A DNA stretch of 64,000 bases, taken from NCBI GenBank assembly GCA_022478985.1, contig JAKSZP010013641.1, positions 1 to 64,000 on the forward strand, read 5' to 3'. Below, in pieces: positions 53,946 through 64,000 of this stretch; position 1 is the first letter of the stretch, and each line of letters starts with the position of its first letter. The notes under the pieces are model-generated. The model ran no database searches. It saw only the letters and a program-made list of their open reading frames with translations, and was not told the origin of the DNA. The DNA comes from Massospora cicadina (lineage: Eukaryota; Entomophthoromycota; Entomophthoromycetes; Entomophthorales; Entomophthoraceae). Position numbers and translations under genes: made by a program.

Positions 53946-55709
53946 AACTCGAATACAAAACATTAAAATTGTGAGTGCAAAGGGGGAAACATGCATTAGA
54001 GTTAGAGAATTTCTTGCTTATCATCATATTGAAAAACTTTCTACCTGATAAACTATCAGGCGTAACCAAATGGTTCAGAATTACAAAAATGATGAAAGTT
54101 CTACAGGCTCCAGAAACATAAGTGTTTAAAGACGAGATGCAATAAAAATGTAAATGTCACATTTGACATTGGTCAGATTGTGACACATGGGAGAGACCAG
54201 GCCAGTTGTAGGATCACTTTATCAAGTCTATGCACTTCCTGGCACCTGGATATCCCTTAAGAGGTATTTCATGATATTTCTCCATAAAGAGGTCCCTGAA
54301 AGAGGAGGGTACTTCAGACACTCCCCCTTAAGTATACTACCCTATCCTTTAGGGCATAGGGCGACTTAGTGAGTAATCCACTGAAAAGCTAATGAAGGGG
54401 TCAAGTATTTCCATGAAGGATGATTGTTTGACAAGAACAAGTTACAGGAGAGGTAATGAAAGTTCAATTAAGTCATGCAAAATGTTGGGGGTTGAGCGCG
54501 AGAATTAAGGTTGGTGGGATATTTATTACCAACAGTCAGCTTGTTGCACTTGATCGCTTAACTTGGGTGGCTGGCTTGCTATGGAGGAGTTCTGTTTCAC
54601 ACAGATTAGACACCTGGCGACCTTATGTAAGCGCATGATGTGACTCAATGAGTCGATTTTCTTAAAATGCTACCATATGTAGCATCAATATATGGATTAA
54701 ACTGTTTATTGCCCTGTTGAGGTACTCTTGTTGACTGTTAGACATATCTTTATTACGTTAGCCTAAAACAAAACTCAACAGAAACCTCGACCAGCCTCTT
54801 CCTAGGAGTTATATACAATTAAGAAATTCTTCTTATGATTGTCTTCTTTTTTAGATCCCAAATTGGTTACTGGATATCTAAACACTTAACCTAATACAAG
54901 TGGAAAACATAGGATAAACTCAAAATTATGTGGTTAAGGCTTTTTTATCAGAGTAAAATAAAAGCTTCTATACTTCTTGTATAAAGTCAAGATATGAAAT
55001 AAATGGCAATGGAAAATTGGGAGTGGGGTACGTCGATATTTTAGGGGTTACATGACCTTTATCAGTATCTTATTGATCTCCATATTGGTGGAGGCATCTA
55101 TTTGGGTTAATGCTTTCTTTGCAAGCTTTGTTTCATGGTGGACGTCCTTGAACCAGGATGTTTAGTAGCCCATTGCTCAATACCCATTTCCATGTCTTGA
55201 CTGTGATATTACTTCTGGTTATATCTTCTTCTCACAATTTAGTAATATGCTGATCACGTCATTATTTATATGTTGGTGCTTCACAGATGTGCCTTGCTTT
55301 AATGTTTTGTTTAATCATCAATATTTGTTGATTATCTTTTCAGGTAATAAACATATGGAAGGTTCAATTACTTTTATCTGAGGTAATTGGATTCAGATTA
55401 TTGTTTGGTCATTTCTTTGTCATTGTCCATATAAGATGAATTACTCAATCATATGCTGATCATGAATTATCTTGCACCCTCAAAGGTAAAAAAGGGGCCA
55501 AATTTAAAGTCAGCGACACCATCATTATCTTCATATTGTAAACCTCTTTATTCTTCAGGTATAAAATTTTTTGTGAATGACATCATCCTAACTATCTGAT
55601 AAATTTCTGAGGATATAATTAATTATGAAAAGGAGTTTATTTTTCTTGTCCACTTTATAAACGTATAATTATATATCAGTTGGTTGTGGTATACTGGCGA
55701 TATTCTTTC
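53946..55709. other. Spacer before element G
   Basis: About 1.8 kb with no recognised domain or repeat pair. Short open stretches (54187-54369, 54456-54638) have no family resemblance. Confidence 0.35.
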
Positions 55710-55714
55710 CAGAG

Positions 55715-56267
55715 TGTCAAGATTCTGATATTATCGGACAATAAGCTCTGAAGAGCTATGGAAGAATGGTGAGAATCTGTCGACTAGGATGTTACTTATG
55801 AGTTTTCAGGCGCCTTGAAATGAGGCAATATTGGGATATAACGGATTATCATTGGATTACCTACAGATAAGGCTATAAGGTGATATCAACACTTGATGAA
55901 TATAATTTAGATCGCCTTGAACTAAGCAATAGTGAATTGAAAAATACCATCCTGAACCCATTGGTAATAAGAGGAATAGAATATTCTAAGCTAAGAGAAC
56001 AGCATCGTACAAAGTCACTAATATATAAGCTAGATGAGGCAATTGAAATGGGAGGTTGTTAATAGTGCAGTGAGAGCGGAACAGCAAAGAGTCGCTGTAT
56101 TTATTAGAATAAATAAAAGTGTCATCAGGAAAATTGCTCCTATTTTATTATATTTTTTAGTGTATTTGGAGGACTACCAATTTCCATATCATCTGTCTGT
56201 TGTTCAGTGAGTTCAACCTGTGTGACACTTATGACATATCCCAACAATATCACCCAAAATTATAACA
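55715..56267 (+). repeat. 5' LTR of element G
   Basis: Aligns with 62525-63071, for example AAATGGGAGGTTGTTAATAG and TTTTATTATATTTT. A 60-codon open frame inside (55880-56062) is part of the LTR and is not a gene. Confidence 0.85.
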
Positions 56268-56268
56268 G

Positions 56269-56287
56269 TTGTGCTCACTACAGGGGG
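56269..56287 (+). promoter_or_regulatory. Primer-binding site of element G
   Basis: TTGTGCTCACTACAGGGGG follows the LTR end by one base and matches the common site apart from its second base. Confidence 0.7.
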
Positions 56288-56329
56288 CCCATTTGATTAA
56301 CCACTAAAAATAAAAATCTCCTGTTGCCA

Positions 56330-57840
56330 GCCATGTCTCATTAGGCCTGTTTTGCCGGGGAATCTTCACGAATCACTACACCAGTTGAATACAAGGAACT
56401 CTGACTCACTTTAGATGCAGTGCTCAAAAGACAAGATGAACTTCTTCAAGAGCGGAATGCTGTTATGCACTAGCTTGATAGTACGGTTAGCCAAATGCAA
56501 ATTCTGGTATGGCCAAAGAAGCAATTTGATGATTGCTTAGACAATACTAATTAATGGTTGCATTGCGCAGAGCGGAAGTTGATCAGTGCCTCCCGCCCTA
56601 TCATTGGGAAGAGGACAAATGACAAGGGGCTGCTCAAAAAGAACTATATGACGAGGAATATGACGTGGGCAGGAGATACTACACCCATGAGGGCAACTCT
56701 AGATATGAGTAAAATCAGAGCGTCAATTCCCTCAAGTGATGGCAGTGCTTTCCACCACATAGGGCCATGCTACCTCTGAAGCAGCAGACATCCAAACCTC
56801 CTCTGGAACAGCTCCTCATCAATAAACTGCTTATGGGTCTTGACCCATTCCTCAGTACGCCTCAAAAAGTCACATCTATGAGCGGGATAAGGAGGTCAAT
56901 ACTGAGAAGCTGCCTCCATTTGAACAGAAATGGGAATATCCACAGCTTCTTTCAAACGCTTTGAGTTTGCAGCGGAAGGTGCCTTGGATCAGCGTAAAGC
57001 TAAACTGTTTATATCTGTCTTGATCGTCAGGAGTGCCAACCAAGTCAACTGCTACCTTCCAAACAGCTCCATTACCTAACAAGAAGTAAAGGACACTGTG
57101 CTACAACTGTTTGTAGGTACTAAAAAATGTCCCAGCAAAAGGAGAAGTTCTTGATTATTGGGTTCCGCCATAATGAGACCCTCACATAGAATGATGACCG
57201 ATTTATAGTGAAAGCACGTGTGCTGATTGGGGCAGGCTATTTAGTGAAAGCCAACATGTGCACCACAAAGACCCACAAAGTAAAACCATACCATAAGCTT
57301 CACAATGTTATTTCTTCAATTTTGGATGATGACGTTTCCATGTTCAAAATTGTGCAGTTCTTGCGCCATATATCCACTAACTTTCCTCCACCCAATATGG
57401 AGCAGAAGCATACCGCCACCACCAGATCCTCTTATTTTGGGGACTATGCTTGTCCTGCCCACATTCCGCCTAGTAACCCCTGGCCTTGCTACAATTCTGC
57501 GCCTCATTATCGGCTAAATTACCACCAACCATTTGACTTTCCCCGGCCCCATTTATGAAAATCATCAGCAACCCAACTACCAACCCAGACCTAGTTACAC
57601 CAAACGTCAGCAATCGTCTTACCAACCTGGCCCTGTTTTACTGAACGTCAACAAAATTATTGGCCTGGACCCTCTTATGAAAACCAAGGATGCAGCTCTT
57701 ATGGGGTTAATTGCTACAAGTGTGGTCACCCTGGCCATCTGGCACTGAGATGCCCTAACCGTCGTGTTCACTACATGCAACAGGATCAATACAATCAGGG
57801 AAAAGATGGAGAGGAGTAGAGATGGGACTCATTACCTCCA
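56330..57840 (+). pseudogene. Element G gag with intact zinc knuckle
   Basis: Gag reading in several frames. An N-terminal coiled part has LDAVLKRQDELLQERNAV near 56410-56465. A central capsid-like region includes FKRFEFAAEGALDQRKAKLF near 56950-57010. A Pro/Tyr/Gln-rich linker follows (57533-57640). Near 57698-57745 CYKCGHPGHLALRC is a complete C-x2-C-x4-H-x4-C knuckle for RNA binding. It is the only intact knuckle among the elements here. Stops and frameshifts break the rest. Confidence 0.7.
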
Positions 57841-58229
57841 CTATCCCTACCCCAACGTCCCACTTGAATCAATTGTAATATACAGCGAAAGTCCCTCAAT
57901 ACAATGAAGTGATTTTATACTAGCAATTATTTGGAAGAGTGAACGTACTGACATGAGTGCAAGCAAAAGCCACAGTGGATGAAGGACCTCAGGAGCAACC
58001 AAAGCCGTACACCTGCCAAATATTTGATCAAGAATCCTTAGACAAGATGGATCTAGCCGCAGGTGCGCCACCTTAAAAGGAGTAAACGTCGCCCTTCCAG
58101 TAGACGCCATTGTTAAATAATACCCCAAAGTTGGTGAGGGAATTATGAGTTCCCTTTGGAAAAAAGTTCCCATAAATATTACATATTAAACAGTCAATAT
58201 TCTTATTATTCTTAGTGTACATACTGTGA

Positions 58230-58480
58230 TTTTTTTGTAGCAAAAATAGAGTTCACGCTATAATAGATTTAGGCGCTCTGTTCAACATACTTTCTACTAA
58301 TTTGATGTCAAATTTGACGTTAAACCTGATGTGGACCATCAAATGGTGTATGGGACCGCTGGAGCGTACAGTGCGCTACCTTTGCAATTTGGGTCCATTG
58401 TTGTTACACTTATGGCAATAGTGCCACCCAACAGAAACTATGACCTGGTAATTGGAACTTCTTTCCTGTGACGGTTGAGG
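58230..58480 (+). pseudogene. Element G aspartic protease
   Basis: VHAIIDLGALFNILSTNLM near 58249-58305 is the active site with D-L-G in place of D-T/S-G. A shifted frame continues VYGTAGAYSALPLQFGSIVV and YDLVIGTSFL, matching the FGTAG and LIGTQF blocks of element B. A stop follows at about 58470. Confidence 0.7.
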
Positions 58481-59028
58481 TCTATCCTCAGCATCACATT
58501 GCCCTGATCTTTGGTAAGACAGGGCAGGCTGTGTCTGGATGTATGGAGGAGGAGGGGGAGTTGGTCCTGGCAGAGACGCCTAAGGGGCAGGAGCTTGAAG
58601 AAGGCCAAGGAGCCAGATGGGCGTCCAAGTCGAGGAAAAACGAGAATCAAGTAAAATGGGGAGTTTTGAGATTCGATTTGGATTCGAATCAAGAATGGAA
58701 TGGAACAGGTGCTTGGAAGTTTCGCGGTTCATTTGGAATTAGAAATGGAACTGGTGCGGAACTGTTGAGGATCGGAACTGGCACAGAACCATTGAGTGAG
58801 GATTCCGCGATCCTGCTGTAAGGTTTACACCAAGCATCAGTCAGATTAGCACCATAAGCTTGTGTTATATTTTATATTAGCTTGTAGCATGTGTATATAG
58901 GGAAGGAACTGGGAGCTGGAGGCTTCTCAGTTCTGTTTTCTATCAACCTGGCCAATATTAAATAAAAGAACTTTAAAATTCATATATTTATAGTTTGAGT
59001 TTATTTAAAATATTGCCTAACTGCAGCC
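58481..59028 (+). other. Extra segment between G protease and dUTPase
   Basis: About 550 bases without counterpart in the other elements. The first part is an open frame from 58468 with an acidic Glu/Gly-rich tract. It continues through a GGAACTGG-rich stretch (58690-58800) with GGAACTGGTGC and GGAACTGGCAC. The sequence then becomes AT-rich with AATAAAAGAAC near 58960. It may be a small insertion or captured sequence. Confidence 0.35.
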
Positions 59029-59325
59029 ATGTTTGGCTTGAATCAACAAGATTTGGACTTTGAGAGTGAGCTTGGGAGAGCTATTGCCTCCCTTTATACC
59101 TTGTCTTGGAGTCAAGGCATGTTGCTGGGGTTAAGTATATTTGCAACTGTCTTCCAGGGGGTGCTTGTCCAATCTTGTAGCGCGCGCACAAGGAGAGTAG
59201 TATCAGGAGCCCTGTCAGCCCTATGGTTTGTAACATGGATCCTGTTGCCCAACTCATTCGTGGCTCATTGGAAGGAGCCAGTGCGTTTCATTTCCTATGA
59301 CATTTTGTGGCTGTCATTGATATAG
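59029..59325 (+). other. 98-codon open frame inside element G
   Basis: Unlike neighbouring remnants this frame is uninterrupted for 98 codons. It has hydrophobic runs near residues 32-48 (LGLSIFATVFQGVL) and 60-76 (VSGALSALWFVTWILL), possible membrane segments. No family is recognised. It lies between protease and dUTPase. It could be linker coding, a captured fragment or chance. Confidence 0.3.
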
Positions 59326-59469
59326 CGGAGGAGACCTTCGAAATTTTAGGGCAGTACATCCCAATTTATTTACCTCTAGCGGATTACCAAAGGATCTAGT
59401 GCACATGGCCTTATCAAATTTGCATATAGTGATGGATTGATTCCAGTCCACTATCATCAACTAAAGAGC

Positions 59470-59810
59470 AAGACTCAGACCATCCCCCAACAGATTTATG
59501 AATATGAAGGGCTACTTCTCCGAGCTGCTGGGCCTATATCTATTCCTTCTGGACACCAAGCCATAGTGAACACTGAGTTAGAGGTGGAAGTGCCATATGG
59601 GCTTTATAGGGAGGTCATTGGGCCCTATCAGCAAATGCGGCTTGAGCCTCATGTGGCTCCAGGGATTATACTCCCAGGCATGGAGAGATGGAGGTTTTAT
59701 TAGCAAAGGTACAGAACAAACCAAAGAAAATCTTCTGACACCAAATAATGGCATATTTAAACTTGACCGCAATTGAGGAAGTCCTTCAGGTTCATGAGTT
59801 CAATTCATTA
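59470..59810 (+). pseudogene. Element G dUTPase domain
   Basis: The frame from 59437 reads RAAGPISIPSGHQAIVNTEL, then EVEVPYGLYREVIGPYQQM and PHVAPGII. This is the I-P-x-G-x-x-x-I-x-T-x-L-x-V-x-I/V-P-x-G-x-Y-x-x-I-x-P series of dUTPases. A frame change near 59690 leads to GEMEVLLAKVQNKPKKIF, then QIMAYLNLTAIEEV, matching the G-E-I-x-V-L-L-x-N and G-Q-x-I-A-Q-L tail. It is the most complete dUTPase reading in the window. One frameshift and one stop disable it. Confidence 0.75.
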
Positions 59811-60069
59811 GATGAATTTGGTATAATCACCAAGTTGCAGCCCGGTGTAATAACAGTGGTACCACAGGAGAAGTTAATAGGGTTATTGGATGAACAAAAA
59901 GACCAAGAATAGCTTTAATTAGAAGTATAAGGAGATTTTCTCCATCAATGACCACAATACAGGGTGTTCTCAGGGGGTGGTCCATCAATAGACACTGGGG
60001 ATCATCATCCCATGTGATCTCAGCTAATCCACTGATTGAGGGCAGCGGAAAAAAGTTGTTAACAATGAA

Positions 60070-60900
60070 ATTTATAAGTTTCTGGAGCAAGGGATGCTCA
60101 AACCATCCAAGAGTCAATGGGCTTCTCCCATTCTAATTGTAAAAAACAAGGACGGCATCAACCAGGTGGCGATAGACTACCAGAAGCTCAACAGTATTAC
60201 AAAGAAGGACTCATACCCTTTGCTGTAAATCAATGATGCATTAAATCAGTTAGAGTGAGCTCGCTACTTCTCAGTAATGGACTTGATATTGAGCTGCTGG
60301 AAAATTGAGTTGCCTGAAGAGGAACCAGAAAAATGCACAATTACGTCCAAAGGCTATTTACAACTGACCAGTATGCTATAAGGGCTGTGTAATGCCCTGA
60401 CTACTTTCCAACGAGCCATGGACACTATCATCAGCGACCTGAAGCCGTCATGTGTTCTTGTATACCTCAACAATATCAATATTTTCTCTCAAACATTTTC
60501 TGAGCACCTTGATTATCTAGAAGCAGTATTCCGCCAGCTTGCTGAGGAAAACATCAAAATAAAGCCTCGAAAATGTAATTTCTTCAAGGACAAGTTGTAA
60601 TACCTGGGGTTTGTGGTAGACTCCAAGGGGCTGAAGCCACAGCTGGCCAAGGTGAGGCCATCCAAAAAACGACTACACCTAATAATAATAATAATGAGAT
60701 ACAGGAATTTTTGGGAATAGTCAGCTACTCTCAGCGCTCCATCCCTAACTTTAGCTGTATTGGGTGGCCACTATTTGAGTTGTTAAAAAATGATGCCGTG
60801 TTTGAATGGACGGAACGCCATCAATATGCCTTCAACACACTTCAGATGGCGCTGATCAGTGCACCAGTGCTACGCTATCTGAACTTTGATAAAGGAATTT
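60070..60900 (+). pseudogene. Element G reverse transcriptase
   Basis: Blocks are in order: FLEQGMLKPSKSQWASPILI, VKNKDGINQVAIDYQKLN, YPLL, ARYFSVMDL, FQRAMDTIISDL, and the catalytic box at 60463-60474. The box reads Y-L-N-N in place of Y-L-D-D. Both Asp codons have become Asn at CpA dinucleotides (60468-60469, 60471-60472), where CpG is expected. Thumb and connection (FLGIVSYSQRSIPNFS) follow. Several in-frame stops are present. Confidence 0.8.
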
Positions 60901-61320
60901 AAGTTCAGACAGAGGTGTCCCTTTCTGCTGTTGAGGTGGTCCTTTCTCAGAAAGACGACGATGGAGAGGAGAATTTTGTTGCATACTGCAGTTAAAGCCT
61001 GAACTGCCATGAGCGTAATTATACTGTGACCTATCAGTAGTGCTTAACAGTGATCTATGCTTATAAGCAATTTAAAATCTACTTGTATGGGGTAAACTTT
61101 AAAGTTGTAACGGATTATGCGTCGTTACATTGGTTGTAAAACCTCAAGGAGCCCGAAGGGCATCTAACCCAATGGTCTCTTAAGCTGCAGACTTACAACT
61201 TTGAGATCCTCCACCGCCCAGGAGCAAAGCATCAGAACGCCGACTGTTTATCCAGATTGCCAACCCTTGCTGTGACAGTGGATCTCAGCGATGTGATGTA
61301 CAATAAGATGCTCAGTGGAT
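60901..61320 (+). pseudogene. Element G RNase H
   Basis: VQTEVSLSAVEVVLSQ near 60903 aligns with the V-x-T-D-A-S start, with the catalytic Asp now Glu. HERNYTVTYQ, VVTDYASLHWL, GHLTQWSLKLQTYNFEILH and the N-A-D-C-L-S-R-L-P end near 61235-61265 complete the gypsy RNase H pattern. Stops interrupt it. Confidence 0.75.
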
Positions 61321-61329
61321 AGTATGATG

Positions 61330-62480
61330 ACGAACTGCCCCAAGTAATAAAAGCATTAAATGAGATGTGAGCAATTACCTTCTAACGGAATGGGGAACTG
61401 TACAAGCGGATCATCAATTCTACGGTGAACTTTTTGTGACCCTCAGCATGGTCTGAGTTTTATATGAGCGCCCACAAAGCAGACAGTCATGGTGGTTTGT
61501 GCAAGACAATGGGAATGTTGCACCCTCAGTACAAATGTAAAAATATGAACTTTGACATGCTTGAAACATTTCCTGTTGCCACCAGTGCCAAATGGAAAAG
61601 CCGTTCCACCAGAAGACCTTGTACCGGTTAGTAAAGCCCCATTTTTCTTGGCATACGGTTTCCCTTGATGTCGTTAGCCCTTTACCAATGTGAGCTAACC
61701 GGTCCAAGTACATCTTGGTGGCTATTGACCACCTGACCAGATGGGTTGAAGTGCGGGCGATAAGGGATTTGGGAGTGGTCACAGTGGACAAGTTTGCAAT
61801 GGAATGTATTATCCAGCAACAGGGCTTCTTTGAGTTCATTCTTACCAATAATGGAACCAGCTTCACCTCGCACATCCTTCCCAAGGTGAACGAGCTAATG
61901 GGCATCCATGGGGTTTTGAAAACTCCATATCACCCCAAGTCCAACGGAATGGTTGAACAGGTTAATGGGATCATGGTGAACATTCTTAGAAAGCTGATAA
62001 CTAATAGACCCTCTGATTGGAGATCTCTCCTGTCTACTACCATCTTTGCTTGAAATATCAGCTATCATCTCACCACAGGGAAGAGTCCCTTAAACTATTA
62101 TACAGATGACACCCCGCTCTTCTGGAATTGCTTTATTTGTGCATAGAAGATACCAGCGGAATTGATCCCCACCGTTACTTGATGAATTTAGCTGACATGT
62201 TGATTAAGATACAAATGGAAGCGTACTCATTCAGCTTATCTAAAAAGATTAATAATCAGGCTGCCAATCAGGTACAGCATAGCGGGTTGGCTCAGTTCAA
62301 AGAAGTTGAGATGGTTTTAATCCACGACCAGCATGGGTTTGGGTGAAAACACAAGCTGGCCAACATTTGATATGTCCATTTAAAATAATTGAGAAAACTG
62401 GCATTGATTCATACACCATCAAAAAACCAGCAAGTGGGCAAATCATTAATTGTGTACACGCAAACTTTCTCTAAGTGTAT
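61330..62480 (+). pseudogene. Element G integrase
   Basis: The zinc-binding region reads AHKADSHGG near 61465. The core open frame (61715-62053) has VAIDHLTRWVEVRAI (catalytic Asp kept), FILTNNGTSF (second Asp changed to Asn, codon at 61847-61849) and GMVEQVNGIMVNILRKLI (catalytic Glu kept). The C-terminus near 62330-62480 has C-P-F-K-I-I-E-K-T and SYTIKKPASGQII, the G-P-Y/F-type module without a chromodomain. The polypurine tract follows. Confidence 0.8.
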
Positions 62481-62504
62481 AAACAATAGGAGACTTATTG
62501 TACA

Positions 62505-62524
62505 GTAAAAGAAGGGGGGGGTAA
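62505..62524 (+). promoter_or_regulatory. Polypurine tract of element G
   Basis: A run of purines with AAAAGAAGGGGGGGG lies directly before the 3' LTR. It is the usual RNA primer for plus-strand DNA synthesis. Confidence 0.75.
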
Positions 62525-63071
62525 TGTTGACATTCTGATATGACTGGACGATAAGCCCTAAAGAGCTATGGAGGAATGGCGAGTATCCACCAACTAGGAT
62601 GTTACAAGTATTTGAGTGCCTTGAGATGAGGCAATATTGGGGCATAACGGATTATTTTTGGATTGCCTATAAATAATTCAATAAGGTTATATCAACATAC
62701 AACAAACATAATTAAGATTGTATTGAACTAAGGCAATAGTGAATTGAGGAAAATACCATCCCAAACCTAATGATAATTGGCAGAATAAAATAGTTTAGGC
62801 TAAGAGAATGGCATCATCTGAAGTCGCTGATATATATGCAAGATGGGGTGATCAAAATGGGAGGTTGTTAATAGTAGAGAGTGGAACAGCAAAGTGTCAC
62901 TGAATTATTAAAATAGATAAAAGTGTCGTTGAGGCAATTGCTTCTATTTTATTATATTTTCCGTTGTGTTTGGGGGTTAAATGATTTCAATATCTTCTGT
63001 CTATTGTTCAGTGGGTTTGACCTGTGCAACCCTTATGGCGTATCCCAACAATATCGCCAAAAATTATAACA
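62525..63071 (+). repeat. 3' LTR of element G
   Basis: Partner of 55715-56267. It runs from TGTTGACATTCTGATATG to ATTATAACA and is followed by CAGTG. Confidence 0.85.
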
Positions 63072-63299
63072 CAGTGGGTTAACAATAATTTCCCAGTATA
63101 CACATGGTAGCTTCCATGACACTTCCCCTCCCATGATGAGACAGGGGAAGGACCTTATGGCAACAGAAGTATCTCTGTTAAATACTATATTGATGTCAAC
63201 ATCTCTTATGAAACTCAGCTCATCTCTTGGCCAGGATTGTTGCAAGGCCAGTTCAGACCGGTTACAACTTCTCATGCTGAATTCCCTGTACATGATAGT

Positions 63300-64000
63300 A
63301 TAAGACCTTTTCTCTTATACTGAACTCTTTAATTTAATCCATCATTAACTCTCACATAACCTCTACGGATAGTGGCTTTGATGGTTTTGGACGCTTCTAA
63401 GCAACCTTTATCAATTCTTCAATAACTCTTGGTGGTAACTACTAGGTGGTAAGTTCTTGCAATCCGCGGAGATGACTGATGCCATCAAGGTGGGTAGAAC
63501 TTCTTCTCACCAATATGGGGCTTTAACTGCAGCATAAAAAAATATCTGTGATGGCTAAGCTGGTATGCTAGCAGCACGGATGGGGGAAGTTGGTCCCACT
63601 TTAACTTGTAATTCAGTGCCATCTTCTTCAATATTACTCATAGAGTTTATTTCATGTGTTTTATGCTTCCTTTAAAGGATGGATTATATGGAGTAGTGAT
63701 TTTTATATCACTTAAACTAAATTCAGAAGCTTTCACACTACATCAAATAAAAGTTCTTTCTGTTATCCAATAGCAGTTCCTGAGGGCATCCGTGTCTTGC
63801 TATCATTTGGATTTACAGAAGCTGCCAGTCAGACCTTCAGTGTATGTCTTAACTGCTGATTCTTTGACCTGTTAGGTGAAATGGTCAATAACAGCTAACA
63901 AACTTGGAACCATTTGAAGCGGCAAGAAACAATCCTATCACATTAGTGGATAAATTGTGGAATGGGGATGTTATTAGATTGGCTGGAACTCAAAGCGCAT
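63300..64000 (-). pseudogene. Partial Ty3/gypsy integrase running off the window
   Basis: Reading the minus strand from 64000, VPSLLAVIDHFT near 63895-63860 is the first catalytic block. IARHGCPQELLLDNRKNFYL near 63810-63750 is the second, with Asp kept. TTPYNPSFKGSIKHMK near 63700-63655 is the third, with the catalytic Glu replaced by Lys, as in element E. KWDQLPPSVLLAYQLSHH follows. RT would lie beyond 64000. Stops and frameshifts show it is dead. Relationship to the other elements is not resolved. Confidence 0.65.

Larger units (their letters stand above)
55715..63071 (+). mobile_element. Ty3/gypsy element G, near full length
   Basis: LTRs 55715-56267 (553 bases) and 62525-63071 (547 bases) begin TGTYRA and end ATAACA. 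CAGAG precedes and CAGTG follows, a 5-bp target duplication with one change. The interior runs primer-binding site, gag with an intact zinc knuckle, protease, a variable segment, dUTPase, RT, RNase H, integrase, and a strong polypurine tract (AAAAGAAGGGGGGGG) before the 3' LTR. It is inactive: stops abound, and catalytic Asp residues of RT and integrase have become Asn. Confidence 0.85.

Noticed and set aside
63033..63293. 86-codon minus-strand frame at 63033-63293 as a gene
   Set aside because: It starts in flank and runs into the 3' LTR of element G. No motif is recognisable.

Overview
This looks like a transposon-dominated stretch of a eukaryotic, most likely fungal, genome. One biosynthetic-type gene is embedded in many kilobases of layered, mostly dead retrotransposons. 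A fungus is suggested by the intron-poor A-T-R (adenylation, carrier, thioester-reductase) NRPS-like enzyme, the abundant Ty3/gypsy elements with short LTRs, a Helitron and tRNA-derived SINEs. The phylum cannot be fixed from the sequence. The repeats are AT-rich and CpG-poor. The NRPS-like gene is GC-richer and keeps many CpG sites.

Layout: 1-9102 is a chain of LTR-flanked Ty3/gypsy remnants on the + strand (LTR, gag-PR-dUTPase, LTR, RT-RH-IN, LTR). A 1.5 kb unclassified insertion sits in its gag. 10239-13390 (-) is the NRPS-like reductase, split by one frameshift. 13.8-14.2 kb holds a 27-nt retroposon tail and a SINE, both with perfect target-site duplications (TSDs). 14.8-17.1 kb is AT-rich inverted and tandem repeats. 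17967-21938 (-) is a complete but pol-deleted LTR element (B) with TSD GTTCT. 24.7-28.1 kb (+) is a decayed Helitron, followed by two copies of a second SINE family. 33129-50201 (+) is an old Ty3/gypsy element (E) apparently broken by two younger insertions: element C (34293-40995, -, TSD GTACA) and element D (41126-44875, -). 51121-53564 is a short non-autonomous LTR element (H). A SINE lies at 53640-53933. 55715-63071 (+) is a near-complete Ty3/gypsy element (G). The window ends in a minus-strand integrase fragment.

The most notable theme is a dUTPase-like domain between protease and reverse transcriptase position in five elements (A1, C, D, E, G). Two of them (A1 and D) keep gag, protease and dUTPase but have lost all of RT, RNase H and integrase. 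Most elements with a visible primer-binding site use a related site, roughly TGGTGCTCACTAYAGGGG, so they probably share one priming tRNA. Decay bears the mark of CpG deamination: paired LTRs show mirrored CA/TG differences, and several catalytic Asp codons have become Asn at CpA. This implies that repeats in this genome were CpG-methylated.

Limits: all family assignments come from reading motifs by eye. Element boundaries are exact only where LTR ends and TSDs agree (B, C, the SINEs, the micro-insertions) and approximate elsewhere.
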